A DNA stretch of 11,850 nucleotides from Dyella_B sp035508595 (GTDB lineage Bacteria; Pseudomonadota; Gammaproteobacteria; Xanthomonadales; Rhodanobacteraceae). This document shows, piece after piece, positions 6,701 to 11,850 of this stretch. The stretch lies in NCBI GenBank assembly GCA_035508595.1, contig DATJMR010000040.1, positions 1 to 11,850 on the forward strand, written 5' to 3'. How positions within the stretch are numbered: position 1 is the stretch's first letter; the number at the start of each line of letters is the position of its first letter. A program made the translations under genes and the position numbers. The notes under the pieces are model-generated. The model saw only the letters and a program-made list of their open reading frames with translations. It did not search any database and was not told the origin of the DNA.

Positions 6701-8734
6701 GAAGTAATGCATCGCGCAGCGCTGCCGTACGGTCAATGGTTGGCGTCCGATACGGTGAAGGCGCATAGCGCACAGATCGTCTCCGAGCACCTGTCGCGTA
6801 TTCGCGTTGCGCACACCATGGAGCCGGGTGCGCTGCCTGGCTTCAACCGTGTGATGTACCAGCATGCGCACAAGCCGCTGGTATCGATCATCGTACCGAC
6901 CAAGGACCAGCTGCCGATGCTCAACGGGCTGATCGACAGCCTGCTGTCCAAAACCAGTTACGTCAACTATGAATTGCTGATCGTCGACAACAACACGGAA
7001 GAACCGGCCGCGTGCGCGTACCTGGACGGCATCGAACGCCTGAACAGCGCGCAGCTGCGCGTGCTGCGTTATCCGTATCCGTTCAACTATTCGGCCATCA
7101 ACAATTTCGCCGCGGCGCAAGCGCGCGGCGAATATCTGATTCTGCTCAACAACGATACCGCCGTGCTGCATGCCGAGTGGATCGAGGCGCTGCTCAACCA
7201 TGCGCAACGTCCCGAGGTGGGTATCGTGGGCGCCAAGCTGCACTTCCCCGACGGTCGCATTCAACACGGCGGTGTGGTGCTGGGTTTGCGCGGGCCCGCC
7301 GATCACCCGTTTATTGGTCAGCCGATGGAAGCGGACGGCTATATGCATCGTCTGCGCGTGGACCAGAATTACACCGCGGTCACCGCGGCCTGTTTGATGA
7401 TCCGCAAGTCGGTCTACGACGAAGTTGGCGGCCTGGACGAAGAAAATTTCAAAGTCTCCTACAACGACGTCGACCTGTGCCTGAAAGTGCAGCAGGCCGG
7501 CTATCTCACCGTGTGGACGCCGTATGCGCGCCTGATGCACGTGGGCAGCGTCAGCCAGACCAAGGTGGACAAGACCGCGCAGGAAGCCAAGCAACAGCGT
7601 TTTCAGGGCGAGCAAGGGGCGATGTACCGCAAGTGGATGAAACAGCTTGCGCGCGACCCTGCCTACAGCGTGAACCTCAGCATCGATGGCACGGGTTTCG
7701 AGTTGAATCCGCTGAGCAGCCACGCATGGCAACCGTTTGCCAGTCCGCTGCTTCCGCGGTTGTTCTGCGTGGCGGCCGACGAACACGGTTGCGGCCACTA
7801 CCGCATCCGCCAGCCGTTTGCCTCGATGGAGCGAAACGGATTGGTGGAAGGCATCATCGCGGGCGTGCACTTGCAGCCGGTGGCGTTGGAACGATTCCAG
7901 CCGACGTCGCTCATTCTGCAGCGCCAGATCAACGAGCATCAGATCAAGCTGCTGGAAAACTACCGGGATTTCTCGCGCGCGTTCAAAGTGTTCGAGCTAG
8001 ACGACTTGATTCAGCAGATTCCGGTGAAGAGCATGTTCCACGGCATCATGCCCAAGGATGTGGTCAAATCGCTGCGACGTGCGCTGGCGACGGTGGACCG
8101 CTTTGTGGTGTCCACCGATGCGCTGGCCGAAGAGTTCAAGGGATTCCATGGCGATATCCGCGTGGTGCTCAATCGCCTGCCGGTGGATTGGTGGAGCGAC
8201 TTGTCCGCGCAACGCCGTGTGGGACGCAAACCCCGCGTCGGGTGGGGTGGCGGTTCCAGTCATCGCGGCGATCTGGAACTGATTGCCGATGTAGTGCGCG
8301 ATCTTGCCGACGACGTGGAATGGGTGTTCTTTGGCATGTGCCCCGACAAACTGCGTCCGTACGTGCACGAGTTCCATACCGGCGTGCCGATCGGGGAATA
8401 CCCGCGCAAGCTCGCTTCGCTGAATCTGGATCTTGCGCTCGCGCCGCTGGAAGAAAATGCCTTTAACGAGTGCAAGAGCAATTTGCGCTTGCTCGAATAC
8501 GGCGCATGCGGCTTCCCCGTGATCTGTACCGACATGGTTTGCTATCAAAACGATCTGCCGGTGACGCGCGTCAAGAATCGCTACAAGGATTGGGTGAGCG
8601 CGATCCGCATGCACCTGGACGACCTGGATGCCTCGGCCAAGACGGGCGATGCGTTGCGCCAAGCCGTGTTGAAAGACTGGATGCTGGAAGGCGACACCTT
8701 GACGGCCTGGCGTGACGCCTGGCTGCCCAACTAG
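3731..8734 (+). CDS. giant multidomain glycosyltransferase/methyltransferase, probable flagellin glycan synthase
   Basis: The product is a 1667-residue cytoplasmic protein with no signal peptide or membrane segment. Domains in order: (1) residues 1-310, GT92/Glyco_tranf_2_4-like, with ICAVFKDEAAYLREWVEFHQ, DVDEF (90-94) and INHYWSKS near 218-225. (2) About 335-565, class I SAM methyltransferase, motif I LEIGCGGG at 362-369. (3) About 566-820, unassigned. (4) About 826-1000, a GT-A-like domain starting MHVIVIDTSND, with YAGD (886-889) and YYDED (913-917). (5) About 1048-1310, GT2 with VSIIVPTKD (1051-1059), NND (1140-1142) and YNDVD (1244-1248). (6) About 1341-1660, GT-B/GT4-like, with GWGGGSSH (1504-1511) and a K-x6-E pattern (Lys1582, Glu1589). 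AGGAAG lies 4 bases before the ATG. The sigma-54 promoter and the position next to fliC suggest flagellin glycosylation, as for rfbC-like genes in Xanthomonas flagellar loci. O-antigen or capsule synthesis is the alternative. Confidence 0.85.
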   Translation: MRCVLAICAVFKDEAAYLREWVEFHQLMGVERFYLYNNNSSDRYLDALQPHIASGAVVLHEWPQHPAQLQAYEHCLKAHGSEADWIAFIDVDEFLFSPGAKLLPDALAEFADHPGVGVNWVMFGSGGHKQKPQGGVLENYLRRGDLDGGVRYAHLRLPDGSYRSENAHIKSIVQPSKVIGCKNAHFMLYADNGRAVDENGQPIDGPFSSKVSVNKLRINHYWSKSEEECRHKFDKGFADGKGSRDWNEFLLHENILNTTHDDAVLRVVAQLGVLPPTWPLESFVQNEEGVWHSPLRDRPSHKALHPLATQLFETVREASDTSVYSPALAKEIHSRTSALHLSPRRANLLHAFDTFPEGTRALEIGCGGGVLTRAWAERGSTVDAIEFTPHWARVAASRVRDFPQVRVFQASLRELALQPQYDVVSLTVGDDYAEAFPRTDALREAIALAANALKPDGTLVLTVPNRQASPERRDIPTRAKIEAALRAAGLDEIDLQLAFPDAWLPEVLISAQAATRAPDMRLDDLVALRPLLRDAGKEAAYWDMHFEAGTFVDHAPGLLLVARRPGTPSPLRAKVLAQSFADDRVPSINTVTDYVLEDGAVQVVPRLMWPDQTWIGSAFDLALEPRALPVGRSLLVQIRKAIHAQRADVLIALLRKWGALIYAQADEDDKIPGEWLDALPAHVYLETDGESLGFHGGTWRARQPVEKQIPVYVGLWQIAYEAGLEALTGLASPVERVTWLCKRLLIDASAEWIGHGRNINEAFAREIHDGDCWNRTDRHLKIIPEWLIPPPPSDLYKHWQAKLQLSETAIAQAMRRIETVGAPPRMHVIVIDTSNDGDAMQATRASLDAQHYPHHQLSVISGGDNVMQPLRDEIAASDADWVQMLYAGDLLHSAALLLLAERVIAHPYLRAVYYDEDVHANGLFQHPVFKPDFNLDMLRSYPYPGRALAFSRQRCVELGGLTERYGDMAAFDLLFRLIETDGLQSVGHIAEVMHRAALPYGQWLASDTVKAHSAQIVSEHLSRIRVAHTMEPGALPGFNRVMYQHAHKPLVSIIVPTKDQLPMLNGLIDSLLSKTSYVNYELLIVDNNTEEPAACAYLDGIERLNSAQLRVLRYPYPFNYSAINNFAAAQARGEYLILLNNDTAVLHAEWIEALLNHAQRPEVGIVGAKLHFPDGRIQHGGVVLGLRGPADHPFIGQPMEADGYMHRLRVDQNYTAVTAACLMIRKSVYDEVGGLDEENFKVSYNDVDLCLKVQQAGYLTVWTPYARLMHVGSVSQTKVDKTAQEAKQQRFQGEQGAMYRKWMKQLARDPAYSVNLSIDGTGFELNPLSSHAWQPFASPLLPRLFCVAADEHGCGHYRIRQPFASMERNGLVEGIIAGVHLQPVALERFQPTSLILQRQINEHQIKLLENYRDFSRAFKVFELDDLIQQIPVKSMFHGIMPKDVVKSLRRALATVDRFVVSTDALAEEFKGFHGDIRVVLNRLPVDWWSDLSAQRRVGRKPRVGWGGGSSHRGDLELIADVVRDLADDVEWVFFGMCPDKLRPYVHEFHTGVPIGEYPRKLASLNLDLALAPLEENAFNECKSNLRLLEYGACGFPVICTDMVCYQNDLPVTRVKNRYKDWVSAIRMHLDDLDASAKTGDALRQAVLKDWMLEGDTLTAWRDAWLPN

Positions 8735-8804
8735 CCGCTTTTCTTGCTGGGAAGAGGCCACGAGTTGGGGCCGTCTCGCAAAAGGCCGCGCCGCAGGGCC
8801 CATT

Positions 8805-8835
8805 TCCACATAGTTGACTAAGTCAACTATGTGGA
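8805..8835. promoter_or_regulatory. perfect 31-bp palindrome, probable operator of the MarR-GNAT regulator
   Basis: Arms TCCACATAGTTGACT (8805-8819) and AGTCAACTATGTGGA (8821-8835) are exact reverse complements around a single A. The core TTGAC-N3-GTCAA is the kind of dyad bound by MarR-family dimers. It ends 34 bases before the ATG of the downstream MarR-family gene and contains a TTGACT that could act as a -35 element. Binding here would be expected to autorepress the gene. I cannot place a convincing -10 element. Confidence 0.75.
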
Positions 8836-8869
8836 CGTACGCTCCGGGACAGCTCGCGAGGTACGCCCC

Positions 8870-9808
8870 ATGCCCCTGTCCGAATCGCTTTCCCAACAAG
8901 CCGAAGCTGTCCGCCGCTTCAACCGCTTCTACACCCGCCAGATCGGCGTGCTCGACGAAGGGCTGCTGGCCAGCCCGTTCTCGCTGACCCAGGCCCGCGT
9001 GCTGTTCGAACTGGGCACGCGCAAAACCGTCACCGCCAAGGAAATCGGCGAGCTGCTGGGACTGGACGCCGGCTACCTCAGCCGCATGGTGCAGAACTTC
9101 CTATCCGAGGGCTTGGTGACGCGCGAAGCATCCAAAGACGATGGCCGCCAATGGCGGCTTTCCCTGACCCGCGACGGACGCAAGGCGTTCCGCGAGCTGG
9201 ATAACGCCTCGCACAAACTCACCGCCTCGCATCTTTCCCGACTGTCGGAACCGGGGCGGCATCGGTTGCTGACCTCGATGCAAGAAGTGCAGCGCCTGCT
9301 GTCTCCTACCGGCAATGCTGGTGAAGTAACGATTCGTACGCATCGCGTCGGCGATATCGGCTGGGCCATCGAACGCCACGGACAACTCTATGCCGACGAA
9401 TTCGACTTGAACGAAGAGTTCGAAGCCTTGGTGGCGACATTGTTCGCCCAATTCGCCACCAAGCATGACCCCGCCAAAGAGCGCATGTGGATCGCCGAGG
9501 TGGATGGCGAACGCGCCGGTTGCGTTTTCGTGGTGCGCAACGCCGACGATGCCACCGTCGCACAGCTCCGTTGCCTCCTTGTCGACCCCAAAGCGCGCGG
9601 CCTCGGTGTCGGCAAACGGTTGGTGGACGAATGCATCGCCTTCGCCAAAAGCGCCGGTTACGCAAAAATGATGCTATGGACCAACGATGTCCTGGTGTCC
9701 GCCCGCCGCATCTATCAGGCTGCCGGTTTTTCGCTAGCCTCGGAAAAACCACACCACAGCTTCGGCCACGATTTGGTCGGGCAGATATGGACGCGCGAAC
9801 TTGCATGA
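8870..9808 (+). CDS. MarR-family winged-helix regulator fused to a GNAT acetyltransferase
   Basis: A 312-residue protein with two domains. Residues about 5-145 form a MarR winged helix: helix-turn-helix TAKEIGELLGLDAGYLSRMVQ at 55-75, then the wing with the D-x-G-R pattern (Asp90 to Arg93). Residues about 155-312 are a GNAT N-acetyltransferase with the acetyl-CoA loop R-G-L-G-V-G (243-248) and the downstream VSARRIYQAAGF motif. Such fusions are a recognised family; the substrate acetylated is unknown. I prefer the ATG at 8870 (AGG about 10 bases upstream). An in-frame GTG at 8831 would put the start inside the 31-bp palindrome. The gene lies 135 bases after the giant glycosyltransferase gene and probably has its own promoter under that palindrome. 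Nothing in it points to a flagellar role; it may be a newcomer in the locus. Confidence 0.88.
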   Translation: MPLSESLSQQAEAVRRFNRFYTRQIGVLDEGLLASPFSLTQARVLFELGTRKTVTAKEIGELLGLDAGYLSRMVQNFLSEGLVTREASKDDGRQWRLSLTRDGRKAFRELDNASHKLTASHLSRLSEPGRHRLLTSMQEVQRLLSPTGNAGEVTIRTHRVGDIGWAIERHGQLYADEFDLNEEFEALVATLFAQFATKHDPAKERMWIAEVDGERAGCVFVVRNADDATVAQLRCLLVDPKARGLGVGKRLVDECIAFAKSAGYAKMMLWTNDVLVSARRIYQAAGFSLASEKPHHSFGHDLVGQIWTRELA

Positions 9809-9842
9809 GTTTTAACCACTTAGCCGACCTATTTCGAAGATG

Positions 9843-9866
9843 AACGGGGCGAGCCGCTGCCCCGTT
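9843..9866. other. hairpin after the MarR-GNAT gene, possible weak terminator
   Basis: AACGGGGC (9843-9850) and GCCCCGTT (9859-9866) form a perfect 8-bp stem with an 8-base loop, 34 bases after the MarR-GNAT stop. No T tract follows on either strand, so it is not a canonical intrinsic terminator. It could slow transcription, protect the 3' end of the message, or mean nothing. Confidence 0.35.
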
Positions 9867-9935
9867 GGGCGCGAGGCCCTGATAGGCCGATACCCGGCAA
9901 CCCAGGCCATGCGGTAAATTGGCGCCGGGGCGTTC

Positions 9936-9952
9936 CGGTCGTCAGCCGACCG
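9936..9952 (+). other. small hairpin upstream of the DUF1456-like gene
   Basis: CGGTCG (9936-9941) and CGACCG (9947-9952) form a 6-bp stem with loop TCAGC, 21 bases before the ATG at 9974 and upstream of its GGGGGA ribosome binding site. It may be a leader structure or an operator half-site pair. It is short enough to arise by chance in GC-rich DNA. Confidence 0.25.
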
Positions 9953-9973
9953 TCGCCGACGGGGGACATCGAG

Positions 9974-10276
9974 ATGGAATACAGAAAGCCGCCGCTTAAT
10001 CGCGGGGTCAATCCTTTGAAAATGAATTGGCTTTGGCGACTGACCTGTCAGGTCGGGTATGTGGCCGTGGACGACGTTATCGCCGCATTGAGCGAAGCGG
10101 GTATACGACCGAGCCGCGAGCGAGCGCTGGGCTGGCTGAAGTCCGAAGGCGACGACGGTTATTTTCCGCTTTCCATTGCGGAGCTGGAGCAAAACCTGCG
10201 CGCGCTCGAGAAGGCCAGGTCCAACCGGGACGACGAAATACTGAGTCGCATCGTTAAGCAGCACCCCAAAACCTAA
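9974..10276 (+). CDS. small protein resembling a single DUF1456 (YehS-type) repeat
   Basis: A 100-residue soluble protein, about 45% charged or polar, without signal peptide or membrane segment. Residues 18-80 (NWLWRL, then ALSEAGIRPSRERALGWLKSE, then GYFPLSIAELEQNLRAL) follow the pattern of a DUF1456 repeat: N-x-x-L-R-x-L at the start, a central E/R-S-R-E-x-x-x-x-W-L-K-x-E, then G-Y and a closing L-x-x-x-L-x-x-L helix. Known YehS proteins carry two such repeats in about 150 residues; here I see one. The function of the family is unknown to me. GGGGGA lies 7 bases before the ATG; an internal ATG at 10022 is possible but has no clear ribosome binding site. Codon use (AGA, ATA, several A/T-ending codons) differs slightly from the flagellar genes. 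It converges on the methyltransferase gene with a 35-base gap. Confidence 0.6.
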   Translation: MEYRKPPLNRGVNPLKMNWLWRLTCQVGYVAVDDVIAALSEAGIRPSRERALGWLKSEGDDGYFPLSIAELEQNLRALEKARSNRDDEILSRIVKQHPKT

Positions 10277-10311
10277 TGCCCCCGGCCCAGGGAGAGGGAG
10301 TTGGAGACGGG

Positions 10312-11034
10312 TTACGAGAGCCTGAACAATTTCCCAGGCACGTTTTGAAAATTGACCACACTCGCCAGCATCGTGCCGCGGTGGTAAGAAAAACTTTTAT
10401 CCGTGGTCGGCTGGAAGAATTCGATAAAGTCCAGGCTGCGTTTGCCGAGCACGAAGCCGCCGATCAGCGGCGGGCTTACGGCATACATCATCGGAATCAA
10501 AGCCATCATCGATGAAGCGGGCACGCCGATGAGATGTTCTTCCAGGTCGCCTGCTTGCTGGCTGTCTTGCGGATAGAACCACAGCGGCGTGCTGATAAAC
10601 AGGAACGAATCGTTGCCCATGCTTGTGAGCAAGGTGCGCAGCAGCCATTTGGCGGTGTCTGCGGTGAGGTGTTCGATCACATCGAGCAGGCAGATGATGT
10701 TGTATTGGGCGAAACGCTCGGAGGGAATGCTTTGCGCGAGGCCGTGCCACACGTTGCGATAGATTTTTCGCTCGAACAACGCCGGGTTGTTGCAGCTGCC
10801 TTCGAAGCCGTCCACGCCGTCGACATGCCAATGCGCGCTTAGCGGACTGGCTTTGAGCATTTCGCCAAGACCGCCTTTGCCGAAGCCGATGTCCAGTACT
10901 TCGACCGGTGCGGCGTTGTCTTTCATGATGTGAAAGATCAACTCTTTCGGCGACGCGGATTCGCCGCCGGGAACCCGCGTCGAATTCACGATGGGATCGA
11001 TCACTTGGTAGTCTTTGACGATTTGCCGAAACAT
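10312..11034 (-). CDS. class I SAM-dependent methyltransferase downstream of flgL
   Basis: A 240-residue cytoplasmic protein with a Rossmann-type SAM site. Motif I is VLDIGFGKGG (46-55), an acidic segment HVDGVDGFE (70-78) follows, and the post-motif LLDVIEHL (116-123) is typical of the Methyltransf_11/23 type. The substrate cannot be read from the sequence. It starts 28 bases after the flgL stop, with AAGAG five bases before its ATG and no terminator in between, so it is probably the last gene of a flgL-containing operon. By analogy with flagellar glycosylation islands, which often include methyltransferases next to flagellin and sugar-transferase genes, it could methylate a flagellin sugar or flagellin lysines. 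This is inference from position. Lipopolysaccharide or small-molecule methylation is possible. It converges on the DUF1456-like gene. Confidence 0.82.
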   Translation of the reverse strand: MFRQIVKDYQVIDPIVNSTRVPGGESASPKELIFHIMKDNAAPVEVLDIGFGKGGLGEMLKASPLSAHWHVDGVDGFEGSCNNPALFERKIYRNVWHGLAQSIPSERFAQYNIICLLDVIEHLTADTAKWLLRTLLTSMGNDSFLFISTPLWFYPQDSQQAGDLEEHLIGVPASSMMALIPMMYAVSPPLIGGFVLGKRSLDFIEFFQPTTDKSFSYHRGTMLASVVNFQNVPGKLFRLS

Positions 11035-11062
11035 GGCGACTCTTTAAAAAGTGAGTGATGCG

Positions 11063-11850
11063 TCAGCGCAGGTAATTGAACAGGCTGGTGTTTTGCATCT
11101 GCGCAAACATTTGCTGCGACGCCTGCAACGCGGTCGACTGCAACGACAGATTGCTGATCGCCGTGGCCATGTCGACGTTCTGTACGTCCGATAATGCACT
11201 CTGATACGTCACGCTGAGATCGGAATAACTGGTGCTTTGCTGCTGCAGCGTGTCGATGCGGCTACCCACGGAAACCTGCGTGTTGGACACCGCATTCATC
11301 GCATTGTTGAGCGACTCGAGCTGACGGTTGAGCGTGTTGGTAACGGATGCCGTACTGCCGCCGCTCTGCAACGCGCTGATCATGTTGTTGAGCGTGGTGA
11401 AGACATCTTGCGTGTTGGACGACGTATCCGATTGCACGTTCACCGTGTCGCCGGCCGCTGGCGTGCCGCTCATGGAGATGGACATGCCGTCGAAGCTGAT
11501 GCTGCCACCGTCGGTATAGGTGCCCGTGATCGGGTTGCCGCTGCTGTCGGTGACCGGATTGCCGGATGCGTCAGTCACGCTGTACGTGCCGTTCGCCCCG
11601 AAGGTGATGGTGTCGTTGATGGGGCCTGATGCCTTGGCCGCATTCCAGGCCGCGGTATCGGTGACGCTGTTGGCGCCCACCACCAACGTACCGGTGTTGC
11701 CGCTGCTTGCGCTGGCAACGAACGAACCGTTGCCGGCCGGCACATCCATGAAGAGCGAAGCGCCCGGATCGCTGTTGGCGACTTGCAAGCCGGAACCGAT
11801 CGCCGTGAATGGCTGCTGATTGTTGCCGGTATAGGTAACGGCGCCGCTGC
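11063..11850 (-). CDS. flgL: FlgL (HAP3), hook-filament junction protein (5' end missing)
   Basis: FlgL is the second of the two junction proteins between hook and filament and belongs to the flagellin superfamily. The window holds the C-terminal 261 residues, and the frame stays open through the window edge; in-frame codons before 11788 read SGAVTYTGNNQQPFTAIGSG and join directly to LQVANSDPG. Thus 11788 is not a start. The order is family-typical: a VTYTGNNQQ segment, ANSDPGASLF, a Gly/Ser/Thr-rich middle (GTYSVTDASGNPVTDSSGNP), then QDVFTTLNNMISAL and a C-terminal D0/D1 helix (SDVQNVDMATAISNLSLQST through MQNTSLFNYLR). FlgL is usually about 300-420 residues, so roughly a third may be missing, with flgK expected further upstream. 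The methyltransferase gene follows after 28 bases. Confidence 0.93.
   Translation of the reverse strand, partial: SGAVTYTGNNQQPFTAIGSGLQVANSDPGASLFMDVPAGNGSFVASASSGNTGTLVVGANSVTDTAAWNAAKASGPINDTITFGANGTYSVTDASGNPVTDSSGNPITGTYTDGGSISFDGMSISMSGTPAAGDTVNVQSDTSSNTQDVFTTLNNMISALQSGGSTASVTNTLNRQLESLNNAMNAVSNTQVSVGSRIDTLQQQSTSYSDLSVTYQSALSDVQNVDMATAISNLSLQSTALQASQQMFAQMQNTSLFNYLR

Noticed and set aside
4703..7939. A 1078-codon minus-strand open frame inside the giant transferase gene
   Set aside because: Its His/Arg/Gln-rich composition is the typical mirror of GC-rich coding DNA. The plus-strand frame carries many enzyme motifs over the same span; this one carries none.
8831..8869. GTG start at 8831 for the MarR-GNAT protein
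   Set aside because: It lies inside the 31-bp palindrome and has no Shine-Dalgarno sequence. The ATG at 8870 gives a normal MarR N-terminus.
9879..9893. GCCGATAC near 9886-9893, resembling a FliA -10 element for the DUF1456-like gene
   Set aside because: The 8 bases lying 11 upstream bear no resemblance to the FliA -35 element, so the match is probably chance.
9812..10264. Minus-strand 150-codon frame opposite the DUF1456-like gene
   Set aside because: The plus-strand frame has a better ribosome binding site and a recognisable repeat pattern; the minus frame is Arg/Pro-rich without features.
1..11850. CRISPR arrays, tRNA or rRNA genes, insertion sequences, toxin-antitoxin pairs
   Set aside because: I saw no regularly spaced repeats, transposase motifs, terminal inverted repeats or RNA gene signatures. 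The two accessory genes at 8870-10276 do not resemble a toxin-antitoxin pair.

Overview
The window is a GC-rich stretch of the late flagellar (filament) region of a Gram-negative bacterium. The flagellin, cap and junction proteins, the RpoN- and FliA-type promoters, and a large sugar-transferase gene next to fliC all resemble the flagellar locus of Xanthomonas and its relatives. I infer a gammaproteobacterium of the order Xanthomonadales/Lysobacterales, perhaps Rhodanobacteraceae (Dyella, Rhodanobacter and relatives). The family assignment is a guess from pattern recognition, not a search result.

Left block, minus strand (1-3440): fliC (flagellin), fliD (filament cap), fliS (flagellin chaperone), and the first nine codons of a further gene that overlaps fliS by 4 bases. 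fliC and fliD each have a good sigma-28 (FliA) type promoter, and a very strong intrinsic terminator sits right after fliC. Flagellin is therefore probably made as a mostly monocistronic message, with fliD-fliS and onward forming a second FliA-dependent unit.

Divergent control region (3335-3730): 396 bp between fliC and the next gene. Facing left it carries the fliC sigma-28 promoter. Facing right it carries a near-consensus sigma-54 promoter and, in the predicted leader, a perfect 18-bp palindrome containing GTC-N8-GAC.

Centre, plus strand (3731-8734): one 1667-residue cytoplasmic protein. It strings together a GT92-like glycosyltransferase domain, a SAM methyltransferase domain, an unassigned segment of about 250 residues, a degenerate GT-A domain, an intact-looking GT2 domain and a GT-B (GT4-like) domain. 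Position and promoter suggest that it builds or attaches the flagellin glycan.

Right of it, plus strand (8735-10276): two genes with no obvious flagellar role. One is a MarR-GNAT fusion regulator preceded by a perfect 31-bp palindrome, its likely operator. The other is a 100-residue protein resembling a single DUF1456/YehS repeat. They look like an insertion that splits the flagellar/glycosylation locus.

Right end, minus strand (10312-11850): the 3' part of flgL (hook-filament junction), followed 28 bases later by a small class I SAM methyltransferase. The methyltransferase is probably co-transcribed with flgL and is a candidate for methylating the flagellin or its glycan.

Together the window encodes the filament subunit, its cap, chaperone and junction protein, plus a candidate modification machinery controlled by the flagellar sigma factors. 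I see no tRNA, rRNA, CRISPR array or insertion sequence.
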